From Fervidobacterium gondwanense DSM 13020 (GTDB lineage Bacteria > Thermotogota > Thermotogae > Thermotogales > Fervidobacteriaceae), in assembly GCF_900143265.1 (NCBI RefSeq), contig NZ_FRDJ01000005.1, forward strand, positions 62,001 to 126,000: a stretch of 64,000 nucleotides of DNA, read 5' to 3'. Both the position numbers and the translations under genes were made by a program. The notes below the pieces were generated by a model. The model was given only the letters and a program-made list of their open reading frames with translations, searched no databases and was not told the DNA's origin. Numbering within the stretch: the first letter of the stretch is position 1; each line of letters starts with the position of its first letter. Below, piece after piece: positions 46,094 through 54,599 of this stretch.

Positions 46094-47154
46094 GCGATAC
46101 AAGAGCAAGTATTAAGAACATATTCACGAGCTTGAAAAAACTTGATTTGCCAATAATTGTTATCGTAATCTTCCTATTGTCCTTATTTGTTTTGGCTGGC
46201 ATCACGAAGGTTTCTATATCATCGCTTTTAAACGACTCACTTGTGAGGATAGGAATGAATGGTGTATTAGTGCTCGCAATGTTGCCAACTATAAGAGCTG
46301 GAATAGGTCCGAATTTCGGTTTACCTGTTGGGATAATTGGTGGATTACTTGGTATGCTTATAGTGATGGAAAATCAAATAACAGGCCCAGCTGGGTTCTT
46401 CATAGCTATTGCAATTTCTATAGCGTTCAACTTAGGTTTTGGTTTGATATACGCATGGTTGCTCGATAAGGTTCGCGGTCAAGAGATGATGGTTGAGACG
46501 TATGTTGGATACTCAATAGTTGCGTTTATGTCAATCATGTGGTTAGTCCTACCATTTTCGAGCCCAGAGATGGTATGGGCTATAGGAGGAAAGGGTTTAA
46601 GGTATACGCTTACCCTGCAGAACTACTTTGACAAAGTTTTGAACAACTTCTGGCGCTTCAAAGTCTTTGGAGAATTCTACTTTCCAACCGGTTTGATACT
46701 CTTCTTTGCGTTTATGTGTTTTGTGGTATATCTATTTTTCAAAACAAAGTCCGGTCTTGGGATAGATTTGGTTGGTCAGAACGAACTTTACGCGATTAGT
46801 TCCGGTGTAAAACCGAAAAAGGCTCGGAGAAATGCTGTAATACTTTCAACAGTCTTAGCAGGTATAGGTATTATAGTTTACGCTCAGAGCTACGGATTTG
46901 TCCAGCTGTATCAAGCACCTCTATTCATGACATTTCCAGCAGTTGCCTCAATCCTTATAGGTGGAGCTTCTATAAGGCGTGCATCAATTACTAATGTTGT
47001 CTTAGGAACTATTGTCTTCCAAACACTGCTTACCGTTTCGCTTCCTGTACTCAGCCAAGTTACCAGAGGTGACATCACCGAGGTAATGAGGTTGATAGTG
47101 AGTAATGGTATGATACTCTACGCGCTGACAAGAGCTCCAAAGGAGGCGAACTGA
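46090..47154 (+). CDS. ABC importer permease (BPD_transp_2 family), first
   Basis: 354 residues, about ten spans. Family marks: GPNFGLPVGIIGGLLGML and LVGQNELYAISSGVKPKKARRNAVILSTVLAGIGI, then SILIGGASIRRASI. This resembles the YufP/RbsC class. ATGA overlap upstream; one base separates it from the second permease. The two permeases should form the heterodimeric channel. Confidence 0.9.
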   Translation: MSDTRASIKNIFTSLKKLDLPIIVIVIFLLSLFVLAGITKVSISSLLNDSLVRIGMNGVLVLAMLPTIRAGIGPNFGLPVGIIGGLLGMLIVMENQITGPAGFFIAIAISIAFNLGFGLIYAWLLDKVRGQEMMVETYVGYSIVAFMSIMWLVLPFSSPEMVWAIGGKGLRYTLTLQNYFDKVLNNFWRFKVFGEFYFPTGLILFFAFMCFVVYLFFKTKSGLGIDLVGQNELYAISSGVKPKKARRNAVILSTVLAGIGIIVYAQSYGFVQLYQAPLFMTFPAVASILIGGASIRRASITNVVLGTIVFQTLLTVSLPVLSQVTRGDITEVMRLIVSNGMILYALTRAPKEAN

Positions 47155-47155
47155 C

Positions 47156-48226
47156 ATGGAAAAGAACGCAGGAAAAGTTGTAAAATCAATTTTAATAAGC
47201 AATATAGTTCCGATAGTCTTCTTCTTACTAACACTCGGTGCTGTGCTTGTCGCGAAAATTCCACCACTATTTTTACTTTCTGAGATAGCTAGACGACTCA
47301 GCAGAAACACATTCTTGGTCCTTGCGCTGATTATACCCGTCGTAGCTGGTCTTGGTCTCAACTTCGCAATCGTGCTCGGAGCGATGGCTGCGCAAGCTGC
47401 TATGTTCTTTGTCGTGGACTGGAACATCACGGGCCTAAAAGGTGTTCTCCTTTCAATGCTCATAGCAGGTGTTCTATCGGTATTCTTAGGTTGGCTCGTG
47501 GGTAAAACACTTAACAGAGCCAAGGGAAGAGAAATGATAACATCGATGATTCTCGGCTTTTTTGCAAATGGTGTTTACCAGCTCATATTCTTGTTCTTCA
47601 TCGGCTCTCTGATTCCATTCTCAAAGACAGATATACTCCTTCCGCAAGGCGTTGGGTTGCGCAACACAGTTGATTTGTATGGTGTATTAGATGGGGCGCT
47701 TAACAACATATGGGTTGTTAACATCAAATTTATCAATTTCTACATGGTTCCACTGCTCATAGTCGTTGGTCTGTGTTTGTTTATAACATTCTTGCTAAAA
47801 ACAAAGCTCGGTCAGGATTTCAAAGCAGTTGGACAGGACATGCACATTGCGAGGACATCTGGTATAGACGTTGATAAGACGCGTATAATAGCGGTAATCA
47901 TTTCAACCGTATTAGCAGCTATCGGGCAGGTTATCTATCTTCAGGACATAGGAACGATAAACACGTACAACAGTCATGAGCAGATAGGACTGTTCTCAAT
48001 TGCAGCGCTGTTAGTTGGCGGTGCTTCGGTGAGAAAAGCGAGCATATGGAACGCAATAATCGGTGTTATACTTTTCCACGCACTCTTCGTTGTCGCACCG
48101 AGCGCTGGAAACAAGCTCTTCGGTCAGCCTCAGATTGGAGAATTCTTCAGAGAATTCGTGGCATATGCAGTTATCGCATTCGCACTTGCAATGCACGGAT
48201 GGAGGGCAAGGAAGGCAAAGCACTGA
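47156..48226 (+). CDS. ABC importer permease (BPD_transp_2 family), second
   Basis: 356 residues, about nine or ten spans. VVAGLGLNFAIVLGAMAAQAA, AVGQDMHIARTSGIDVDKTRIIAVIISTVLAAIGQ and ALLVGGASVRKASIWN parallel the first permease, indicating an ancient duplication. A strong terminator follows. Together with the DUF3798 protein and ATPase this is a full importer resembling the BMP/nucleoside systems; substrate unassigned. Confidence 0.9.
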   Translation: MEKNAGKVVKSILISNIVPIVFFLLTLGAVLVAKIPPLFLLSEIARRLSRNTFLVLALIIPVVAGLGLNFAIVLGAMAAQAAMFFVVDWNITGLKGVLLSMLIAGVLSVFLGWLVGKTLNRAKGREMITSMILGFFANGVYQLIFLFFIGSLIPFSKTDILLPQGVGLRNTVDLYGVLDGALNNIWVVNIKFINFYMVPLLIVVGLCLFITFLLKTKLGQDFKAVGQDMHIARTSGIDVDKTRIIAVIISTVLAAIGQVIYLQDIGTINTYNSHEQIGLFSIAALLVGGASVRKASIWNAIIGVILFHALFVVAPSAGNKLFGQPQIGEFFREFVAYAVIAFALAMHGWRARKAKH

Positions 48227-48248
48227 TACGCACGCAAAGATTTATATC

Positions 48249-48268
48249 AGGGGGATGAAAATCCCCCT
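48249..48268 (+). terminator. Terminator of the DUF3798 ABC importer operon
   Basis: A perfect 8-bp stem AGGGGGAT/ATCCCCCT with GAAA tetraloop, running into TTTTTC. Confidence 0.92.
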
Positions 48269-48322
48269 TTTTCTTTCAAAGCTATTTCAATGCTGTTATG
48301 TGCCAAGGAGGAGGAACTAACC

Positions 48323-49153
48323 ATGAAAAATCTGTTTGAGACTTCCGATGGGACAAGAATTGAGTACGAATATACCGGGATAATAAATCAAGATACGCAC
48401 TCAGAAATTCCGTTGGTGTTTTTAAATGGCATATTCATGCATTATGAGAGTTGGAAGATTTTGACTAAAGGTATGAACGAGAAAGTTCCGGTGCTTTTCC
48501 ATAACTTTCGATGCCAGTGGGGTTCTGGATGCAACGATACAAAAAAGTGTTCTTTTGAAAGACACACTTTAGATTTAAAAGAACTTCTTGATTTTCTTGG
48601 AATAAAGAAAGCGAAGATTGTTGGCACTTCATATGGCGGGGAAGTAGGAATGCTATTTGGTTATATGTTCCCTGAGTACGTTGATTCAATGATGATAATA
48701 ACCTCCACCGCTCGAACAGATTCTGTTATGGAAGTTAAGGCTCTCAGATGGAAAGATGGTGCTGCAAGCGAAGACCCCCAAATATTTGTGAGAAACTGGT
48801 TAACGGATGTGTACAGCGAAACGTACATAAGTTCATTTGAAAACTTAGCTAATATCATCTCATCAAGACTCCAAGGTTTCAACTACAGGGGCGCAGTTAG
48901 GCTACTCGAAGCTTTCTTTGAGCTGAACAAGTATGATTTGCTTGAAAAGGTGAGGGAATTTCAATTTTCCGTGCTCATAGTTTCGGCTGAATACGATGGC
49001 ATAAAGCCAAAAAGATTCAGTGAGGAGATATATCAAAACATAAAGAAATCTTTGCACATAACGATTCCAAACTCAGGACATGCGGTGGTGGTTGAGAAAC
49101 CAAGAGAGGTGGGATATCTAATAAGAACATTTGCAACTGGTGAGCTTTATTAG
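48323..49153 (+). CDS. Alpha/beta hydrolase
   Basis: 276 residues. The nucleophile elbow is GTSYGGEVG, with candidate acid in SAEYDGIKP and histidine in NSGHAVVVEKP. The oxyanion region is FLNGIFMHYESW, near the N-terminus. Substrate cannot be read from sequence; the fold covers esterases, lipases and lactonases. Start at the ATG behind AAGGAGGAGG, 11 codons into the open frame. It converges with the next gene, with 2 bp between stops. Confidence 0.9.
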   Translation: MKNLFETSDGTRIEYEYTGIINQDTHSEIPLVFLNGIFMHYESWKILTKGMNEKVPVLFHNFRCQWGSGCNDTKKCSFERHTLDLKELLDFLGIKKAKIVGTSYGGEVGMLFGYMFPEYVDSMMIITSTARTDSVMEVKALRWKDGAASEDPQIFVRNWLTDVYSETYISSFENLANIISSRLQGFNYRGAVRLLEAFFELNKYDLLEKVREFQFSVLIVSAEYDGIKPKRFSEEIYQNIKKSLHITIPNSGHAVVVEKPREVGYLIRTFATGELY

Positions 49154-49155
49154 GT

Positions 49156-49842
49156 TTATTCTCTAAAGAGAGGACCGTACAAATCTTTAACTGTATCATC
49201 TAAGAGATTTTTGGTAGAATCATCTTTCTTGAGGAAAATCCTTTTCAGATCCGGATTTATTTCTTGGCTCGGATTTTCCCAAGGCTTCAGGCCACAGAAT
49301 TTTCTGTACTCGCCGGATATCCACAAGTACTTGTGCATATCAGAAACGGTAGTTTTGAAGTCCAGTGAATGAAGGAGCATGTAGAAATCGTGATAAAAAT
49401 CTGCATACGAACCGTATTTCTTTGCTTCTTCATGAAGATGGTACGCTACCATTTTAGTCACAAAGGAATTATATATTGGAAACTTCTCGCTCAAGAAGTT
49501 GTGTGCGAATATAGATGTGAAGCTGATGTAGTGTTTTGATTTGCCATCGTCTCCATTGCTTTTTAGGACTATTAAAGATAATTTATCAACAAAATCAGGT
49601 TCCAAATTTATGCCATCGCTTGCGACGACTTCTGAAATGTGCTTAGCGACATCGAGCGTTCGAAAGATATTCGTGTTGTACAAAGAATTTACAACAGCCA
49701 CTTTTACCAAACTTGACTGCAATGAGAAATCTGGAAATGTGTTTCGAATTTTCTTCAGAGCTTTATCAATGTTTTGGAAATCCTCAACACTTTCATACAA
49801 CTTCACTGCCGATTCAACTTGTTCTTTCAGCACCTGAACCAC
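49156..49842 (-). CDS. Hypothetical protein, 228 residues
   Basis: Not recognised. Largely helical, no signal or membrane segment. Noteworthy pieces are SLVKVAVVNSLYNTNIF (about 43-59) and YISFTSIFAHNFLSEKFPIYNSFV. The second recalls helical DNA-glycosylase-like proteins of unknown role, but no catalytic motif is clear. GTG 49842 has AGAGGTGAT upstream; GTG 49851 is possible. It has its own promoter and is monocistronic by layout. Confidence 0.7.
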   Translation of the reverse strand: MVQVLKEQVESAVKLYESVEDFQNIDKALKKIRNTFPDFSLQSSLVKVAVVNSLYNTNIFRTLDVAKHISEVVASDGINLEPDFVDKLSLIVLKSNGDDGKSKHYISFTSIFAHNFLSEKFPIYNSFVTKMVAYHLHEEAKKYGSYADFYHDFYMLLHSLDFKTTVSDMHKYLWISGEYRKFCGLKPWENPSQEINPDLKRIFLKKDDSTKNLLDDTVKDLYGPLFRE

Positions 49843-49873
49843 ACTTATCACCTCTTGAAGTTTCTAATGCAAT

Positions 49874-49903
49874 TTTATACCAAAAACGTTCAATTAGTGC
49901 CAA
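49874..49903 (-). promoter_or_regulatory. Candidate promoter for the 228-residue hypothetical gene
   Basis: On the minus strand TTGGCA (plus 49898-49903), an 18-bp spacer and TATAAA (plus 49874-49879). Confidence 0.5.
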
Positions 49904-49928
49904 AAATTTTAGATGAATATACAAATAA

Positions 49929-49953
49929 AAAGCGGGGCGAAATACCCCGCTTT
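49929..49953 (-). terminator. Terminator of the PotD-like gene
   Basis: A perfect 9-bp stem AAAGCGGGG/CCCCGCTTT with a 7-nt loop; on the minus strand the stem runs into TTTTATTTG. Confidence 0.88.
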
Positions 49954-49975
49954 GCCATAAATCATTTTAGAATAC

Positions 49976-51013
49976 TCACTTAATTATCTCTTCCCAAGCT
50001 TTGTTGTAAAGGTCGATTGCTTCACCTATGTAGTCTATAATCTCGCAATTTGCCAGTTCTTCGACTGTGTAAAGTGGTTCAACCTCTTGGTAATTTACAG
50101 CATCAGCAACAGGTGATGGAATCATGAGGAAGTCGGCGATTTTTGCAGCTACCTCAGGTCTCAGTATGAAGTCGATGAACTTATACGCAAGCTCTTTGTT
50201 CTTGGCATCCTTTAATATAACCATACTGTCTATCCAGAGCGTTCCACCTTCTTTTGGAACGAAGAACTCAAAATTCTCCATTCCTTCTTCCGGAATTAGC
50301 TGGAAGACATTTTCAGGATAACCGTGTACAACCCAGAACTCACCGTTCACAACGCCTTGTGCGTAAGTTGTAGCGTCGAATTTCACGATATTCTTCTTCC
50401 AGTTCAATATTACTTCCTTAGCTTTTTCTATCTCTTCAGGATTTGTTGTGTTTACAGAATATCCTAAGTATTTCAACGCAGCACCGAAAACTTCGCGCAT
50501 GTCGTCGAGGAGTGTAATTTTGTCTTTTAAATCTTCCCTTTCGTATATACTCCAAGATTTTTCGTATTCTTTTAAGTAATTCTTATTAACAATTAAACCC
50601 GTCGTTCCCATCATGTAAGGAACAGAGTATTCGTGGTTAGGATCGTACGTTGTCTTTGAAAGGACAACTTCGGACAAATTTTTGAAGTTCGGGATTTTGT
50701 TCAAATCGAGCTTTTCGAGCAATCCTTCATTTATCATCATCTTAACGTGGTCTCCGGACGGGAAAACTATATCGTATCCAGAACCACCGGATTTTATTTT
50801 TGCAAACATCTCTTCGTTTGATGCGTAGGTATCGTATATGACTTTACAGTTGTACTCTTTTTCAAACTGCTCAATAACTTCTTGAGGAATATAATCTGCC
50901 CAGTTGTATATGCGAAGTGTCGACTGTCTGTTGCACGCGTTTAAAACAAAAACCACCAACACGAAGAGCGCCACAAAGAGTACCAACTTAACAACGCGGT
51001 TTATCCTTTTCAT
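49976..51013 (-). CDS. Spermidine/putrescine-binding lipoprotein (PotD/PotF type)
   Basis: 345 residues. Lipoprotein signal with lipobox VLNAC (C27). Mature start LRIYNWADYIPQEVIEQFE is the PotD/PotF hallmark; YASNEEMFAKIKSGGSGYDIVFPSGD, VPYMMGTTGLIVNK and FWVVHGYPENVFQL follow the family. It should capture polyamines for an ABC importer, but no potABC gene is adjacent. AAGGAGGTTGAGAGTGAG precedes the ATG. Confidence 0.88.
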   Translation of the reverse strand: MKRINRVVKLVLFVALFVLVVFVLNACNRQSTLRIYNWADYIPQEVIEQFEKEYNCKVIYDTYASNEEMFAKIKSGGSGYDIVFPSGDHVKMMINEGLLEKLDLNKIPNFKNLSEVVLSKTTYDPNHEYSVPYMMGTTGLIVNKNYLKEYEKSWSIYEREDLKDKITLLDDMREVFGAALKYLGYSVNTTNPEEIEKAKEVILNWKKNIVKFDATTYAQGVVNGEFWVVHGYPENVFQLIPEEGMENFEFFVPKEGGTLWIDSMVILKDAKNKELAYKFIDFILRPEVAAKIADFLMIPSPVADAVNYQEVEPLYTVEELANCEIIDYIGEAIDLYNKAWEEIIK

Positions 51014-51064
51014 CTCACTCTCAACCTCCTTCTTCTAATGTTTGATGTTCACTTTTGAATTATA

Positions 51065-51820
51065 TCATGAACGGACTTTGTTTTGATTCTTCTTTTTAAT
51101 CTCTAAGAGCTTGTCTAAAACATTCGCTCGAATCTCCACTATATCGCCAGGGTTTGGAACAAGGGTGATATCAACAGGTCCATGACTTATCCGTATCAGA
51201 TTGACCACAGGATTACCAATTGATGAGAACAATCTTTTGACTTCATGTTTTCTGCCCTTTATCATTGTTACCTTTACAATCGAATAATCTTTATGCATCT
51301 CAATTACAACAGCATTTTCACACTTTAAGAAGTCTCCGTTGTCTTCAATCCCATTCCTCAACTTTTCCAAATCTTCTTTCTTAACCTTTCCTCGCACTTT
51401 GGCAACGTAAACCTTTTCCACGCCGTACCTTGCACTCGTGAGTATGTTTATTAGATCTCCATCATCAGTTAATATAACCACTCCTTCTACATCCTTGTCC
51501 AACCTTCCAACTGGCTTGAGATGGTTCAAATGCTGTAGATTCTTTTCCTGCAAGAGCGTTGCTACTGTGTGCTTTTGTTTTGGGTCGGAAAGTGTTGTTG
51601 AGTATCCTTTAGGCTTGTGGAGTACATAGTACGAGTAATCTTGATTTCTATCATCGAACGTGTAATTCTTATTTTCCACTTGCACTTTATCACCAAAATT
51701 AACCTCGTACCAAGGCTCAAAAACTTGTTTTTCATTTACAGAGACTTCACCATTAAATACAAGCTTATCAGCCATTCTTCGCGAATAACCCTTCGACTGA
51801 AGGAACTTTTGAAGTTTCAT
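51065..51820 (-). CDS. rRNA pseudouridine synthase, RsuA/RluB family
   Basis: 251 residues. N-terminal S4 RNA-binding domain (MKLQKFLQSKGYSRRMADK), then the catalytic GRLDKDVEGVVILTDDGDL with the nucleophilic aspartate. The residue usually Ser/Thr after it is Val here. KVYVAKVRG and KGRKHEVKRLF match the family. It isomerises a uridine in 16S or 23S rRNA; the site is not predictable. 17 nt downstream of the EcfT gene. Confidence 0.92.
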   Translation of the reverse strand: MKLQKFLQSKGYSRRMADKLVFNGEVSVNEKQVFEPWYEVNFGDKVQVENKNYTFDDRNQDYSYYVLHKPKGYSTTLSDPKQKHTVATLLQEKNLQHLNHLKPVGRLDKDVEGVVILTDDGDLINILTSARYGVEKVYVAKVRGKVKKEDLEKLRNGIEDNGDFLKCENAVVIEMHKDYSIVKVTMIKGRKHEVKRLFSSIGNPVVNLIRISHGPVDITLVPNPGDIVEIRANVLDKLLEIKKKNQNKVRS

Positions 51821-51837
51821 AATTTACTCCTTTCAGT

Positions 51838-52671
51838 TTAAATAAAGGGATTATAGAACCTACCATGGTTTACGAACATGCCGATAAGTACCGAAATCAA
51901 TAATACCATTCCAGATATGACGAGGGCTACGTAATCTTCCTTTCTTAATTTCTTCGTCGTATACCATGTTCTTTTTTTGTGCTTTCCAAAACCTCTCAAA
52001 TCCATTGCATTGCTTATTTTTTCAACTCTTTCGAGGCTTGAAAATATGAGAGGTATCAAAATCAAGAGAGAATGCTTAAATCTATCCTTGAACTTCGCTT
52101 TATATGATAGGTCAACGCCTCGGGCTTGCTGTGAAAGGCTTATATCTGTGTATACCCTCTGAACATCTGGGAAATACCTCAAAGTTAGTGCGAATGCGTA
52201 CGCTACCTTATAGTGAACGCCTATCCGGTTAAGCGATGAAGCAAGCTCGCTCGGGTTTGTTGTGAAAAGGAATATCATACCGAGCGGTATGACCGAAATG
52301 TATTTCAGAAACTTCGTTGTCTGGTAGAATATCTGCTCGAGCGTGACGACGTATCTTGAAGATAGCTCAAAAAGAACATGGCTCGTTCCGAATATCTTAA
52401 CTCCTTCAGTAGGTGCGAAAAGAAAAGTTATAAATTCGTTCAAGAGCAAGAAGATGAAAACATACAAGAACATTGTCTTTACCTTTGAGAACTTTATCTT
52501 TGCTACCTTCATCAGTGCAAACGAGAATATCAGTATGCCGACGATTACTCTAATATCGTACGTGTACATAACTGCCGAGGTGAGAACCAAAAAGGATATG
52601 AGTTTCGTCAATCCAGATAGCCTGTGTATAAAAGTTTCTTCAGATGTGTACATTATCAGCTTTTCTTGCAT
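51838..52671 (-). CDS. ECF transporter T component (second system)
   Basis: 277 residues, about five spans. The coupling motifs are SQQARGVDL and AMDLRGFG. Start at the first ATG with GGTGAG upstream; an ATG six codons later is possible. It overlaps the fused ATPase gene by 32 nt. With the fused AA protein and the UPF0397 S component at 59.3 kb it would complete a second ECF importer. Confidence 0.9.
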   Translation of the reverse strand: MQEKLIMYTSEETFIHRLSGLTKLISFLVLTSAVMYTYDIRVIVGILIFSFALMKVAKIKFSKVKTMFLYVFIFLLLNEFITFLFAPTEGVKIFGTSHVLFELSSRYVVTLEQIFYQTTKFLKYISVIPLGMIFLFTTNPSELASSLNRIGVHYKVAYAFALTLRYFPDVQRVYTDISLSQQARGVDLSYKAKFKDRFKHSLLILIPLIFSSLERVEKISNAMDLRGFGKHKKRTWYTTKKLRKEDYVALVISGMVLLISVLIGMFVNHGRFYNPFI

Positions 52672-54382
52672 GGCTCTTTCTCACCGTCCTGTCGTAATCT
52701 ATGAAGTGCTGGACGAACTCTGAAGTCTCGTTTATTCCGACGATGTTTGCTAAAGAGTACAGCGAAGTCTCTTTCAAATTCGCCTTTTCGATAACTTCAA
52801 AATTCGTAAGTATCTTCGACGGTTCATCGTTTGCCACGATTTCACCATCTGCAAAAACGACAGCTCTGTGCGTGTATTCCATTATCAAGTGCATGTCGTG
52901 GGTTATAAGTATGATTGTTATCCCGTTCGAATTGAGCTCGGCGAGGAACTCCATAATTTCGGAATAGTGGCTGAAATCTTGCCCAGCAGTTGGCTCGTCC
53001 AAAATGATTATCTTCGGATCTAACGCAAGAATCGAAGCGATTGTAACTCTCTTCTTTTGTCCATAGCTGAGTGCAGAAATGGGCCACTTAATAAACGGCT
53101 TAAGTCCGCATATTTGGGCAACTTCGTCCACTTTTCTCTCAATCACATCCTCCGGAACTTTTCTGAGCCTCAGCCCGAGCGCTATCTCATCGTACACGAT
53201 AGGTTTTGTTATCATCTGGTTAGGATTCTGCATCACAAAACCTATGAACTGAGCTCGCTCTTTTATCGTCATATTGTTCAAAATCTCGTTTTTGTAGATG
53301 ATCTTTCCTGAATCTTCCTTTACAAAGCCACAGAGCACCTTTGCAAATGTCGATTTTCCGGCACCGTTCTTTCCAACTATCGAAATCATCTCTCCGTCTT
53401 TTATTTCAAGATTTATATTCTTCAGAACAGGCTTACCTCTTTCATAAGAAAAGTTCAGATTTTCTACCCTTAGAATAGGCTCTGATTCATCGGTCATTTT
53501 TTGAACATCCTTTGAATTGCTGTTAAACCACTTTCTAACATTTTCCTTTTCTTTATCTGGAAGGCTTAAAGTGGATATGTAGCCCGGTTTAATTTCTTTA
53601 GAAATCTTTAAACCTGAGTACTTCAAAGCAGATACGTACAGCGGTTCTCTTAATCCAGCGCTTGACAATACATCGCTTTCCATCAATTCGTGCGGATTTG
53701 AGTCGAATATTATCCTTCCGTCCTTTAGTACGATAACCCTGTCAATTTCCCTGTGGAGCACATCCTCTAATCTATGCTCAACAATTATTACTGTCTTACC
53801 AGTTTTGGTATGGAGTTCATCTATTATCTCCATAGCTTTCTTAGCAGTTGCAGGATCGAGGTTTGCCAACGGTTCGTCGAACAAGAGTACATCGACGTTA
53901 TCAACAAGCACACCTGCAATTGTTGTTCTTTGTTTCTGCCCACCGGATATTTCAAACGGTGAATGGTTCAAAAATTTCTCCATTCCGACCATCTTCGCTG
54001 CTTCTTCGACTCTTTTTTTCATCTCTTCGTGCGGCACGTTATCGTTCTCTAAAGCAAAGGCTATATCTTCGCCGACAGTAAGTCCTACGAATTGAGCGTC
54101 GGTATCTTGGAGGACTGTTCCAACGATTTTCGATAATTTAAAAATATCGAGTTCTCGCGTTTCAAAACCTTTGATTTTCAAGCTACCAGTTATTTCACCT
54201 TTGTAAGCGAAAGGAATGAGCCCGTTGAGGCAGTGGACAAGAGTACTCTTTCCACTCCCGCTTGGACCCAGTATCAGTACCTTCTCGCCCGGGAATATCT
54301 TGAGGTTAATATCGTACAGCGTCGGTTCAGACTGAACGTGGTACCTAAACGTGAAGTTTTTAAATTCTATAATCGGTTCCAC
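52640..54382 (-). CDS. ECF transporter ATPase, two fused ABC domains
   Basis: 580 residues. Domain 1: Walker A LGPSGSGKS, signature ISGGQKQRTTIAG, Walker B VLLFDEPLANLDP. Domain 2 from about residue 300: VGKNGAGKS, signature LSYGQKKRVTIAS, IIILDEPTAGQD. The fused AA form is used with UPF0397-type S components. GTG 54382 has GTAGGAGG 9 nt upstream; the open frame reaches 54445 but would include that site. Confidence 0.92.
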   Translation of the reverse strand: MEPIIEFKNFTFRYHVQSEPTLYDINLKIFPGEKVLILGPSGSGKSTLVHCLNGLIPFAYKGEITGSLKIKGFETRELDIFKLSKIVGTVLQDTDAQFVGLTVGEDIAFALENDNVPHEEMKKRVEEAAKMVGMEKFLNHSPFEISGGQKQRTTIAGVLVDNVDVLLFDEPLANLDPATAKKAMEIIDELHTKTGKTVIIVEHRLEDVLHREIDRVIVLKDGRIIFDSNPHELMESDVLSSAGLREPLYVSALKYSGLKISKEIKPGYISTLSLPDKEKENVRKWFNSNSKDVQKMTDESEPILRVENLNFSYERGKPVLKNINLEIKDGEMISIVGKNGAGKSTFAKVLCGFVKEDSGKIIYKNEILNNMTIKERAQFIGFVMQNPNQMITKPIVYDEIALGLRLRKVPEDVIERKVDEVAQICGLKPFIKWPISALSYGQKKRVTIASILALDPKIIILDEPTAGQDFSHYSEIMEFLAELNSNGITIILITHDMHLIMEYTHRAVVFADGEIVANDEPSKILTNFEVIEKANLKETSLYSLANIVGINETSEFVQHFIDYDRTVRKSHARKADNVHI

Positions 54383-54435
54383 TTTTTTATTCCTCCTACG
54401 CAAGTTAGACATCTTCTTAATTTCTTTACGAACAT

Positions 54436-54464
54436 ATAATACCACCGTGGCATTCTCAGTTCAA
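54436..54464 (-). promoter_or_regulatory. Promoter of the fused EcfAA gene
   Basis: On the minus strand TTGAAC (plus 54459-54464), a 17-bp spacer and TATTAT (plus 54436-54441). It is divergent from the HEAT-repeat gene. Confidence 0.6.
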
Positions 54465-54599
54465 TATATGCATATATACAAGTAGATAATTTTTCACCAT
54501 TTAGACGATTTGGTGTGTAGAATACTAGGAAGGTGTGCTAAAATATTATATCGCCGATAATATATAGACAATTTAGAAAGCTCAAAGGAGCTGACGTTT

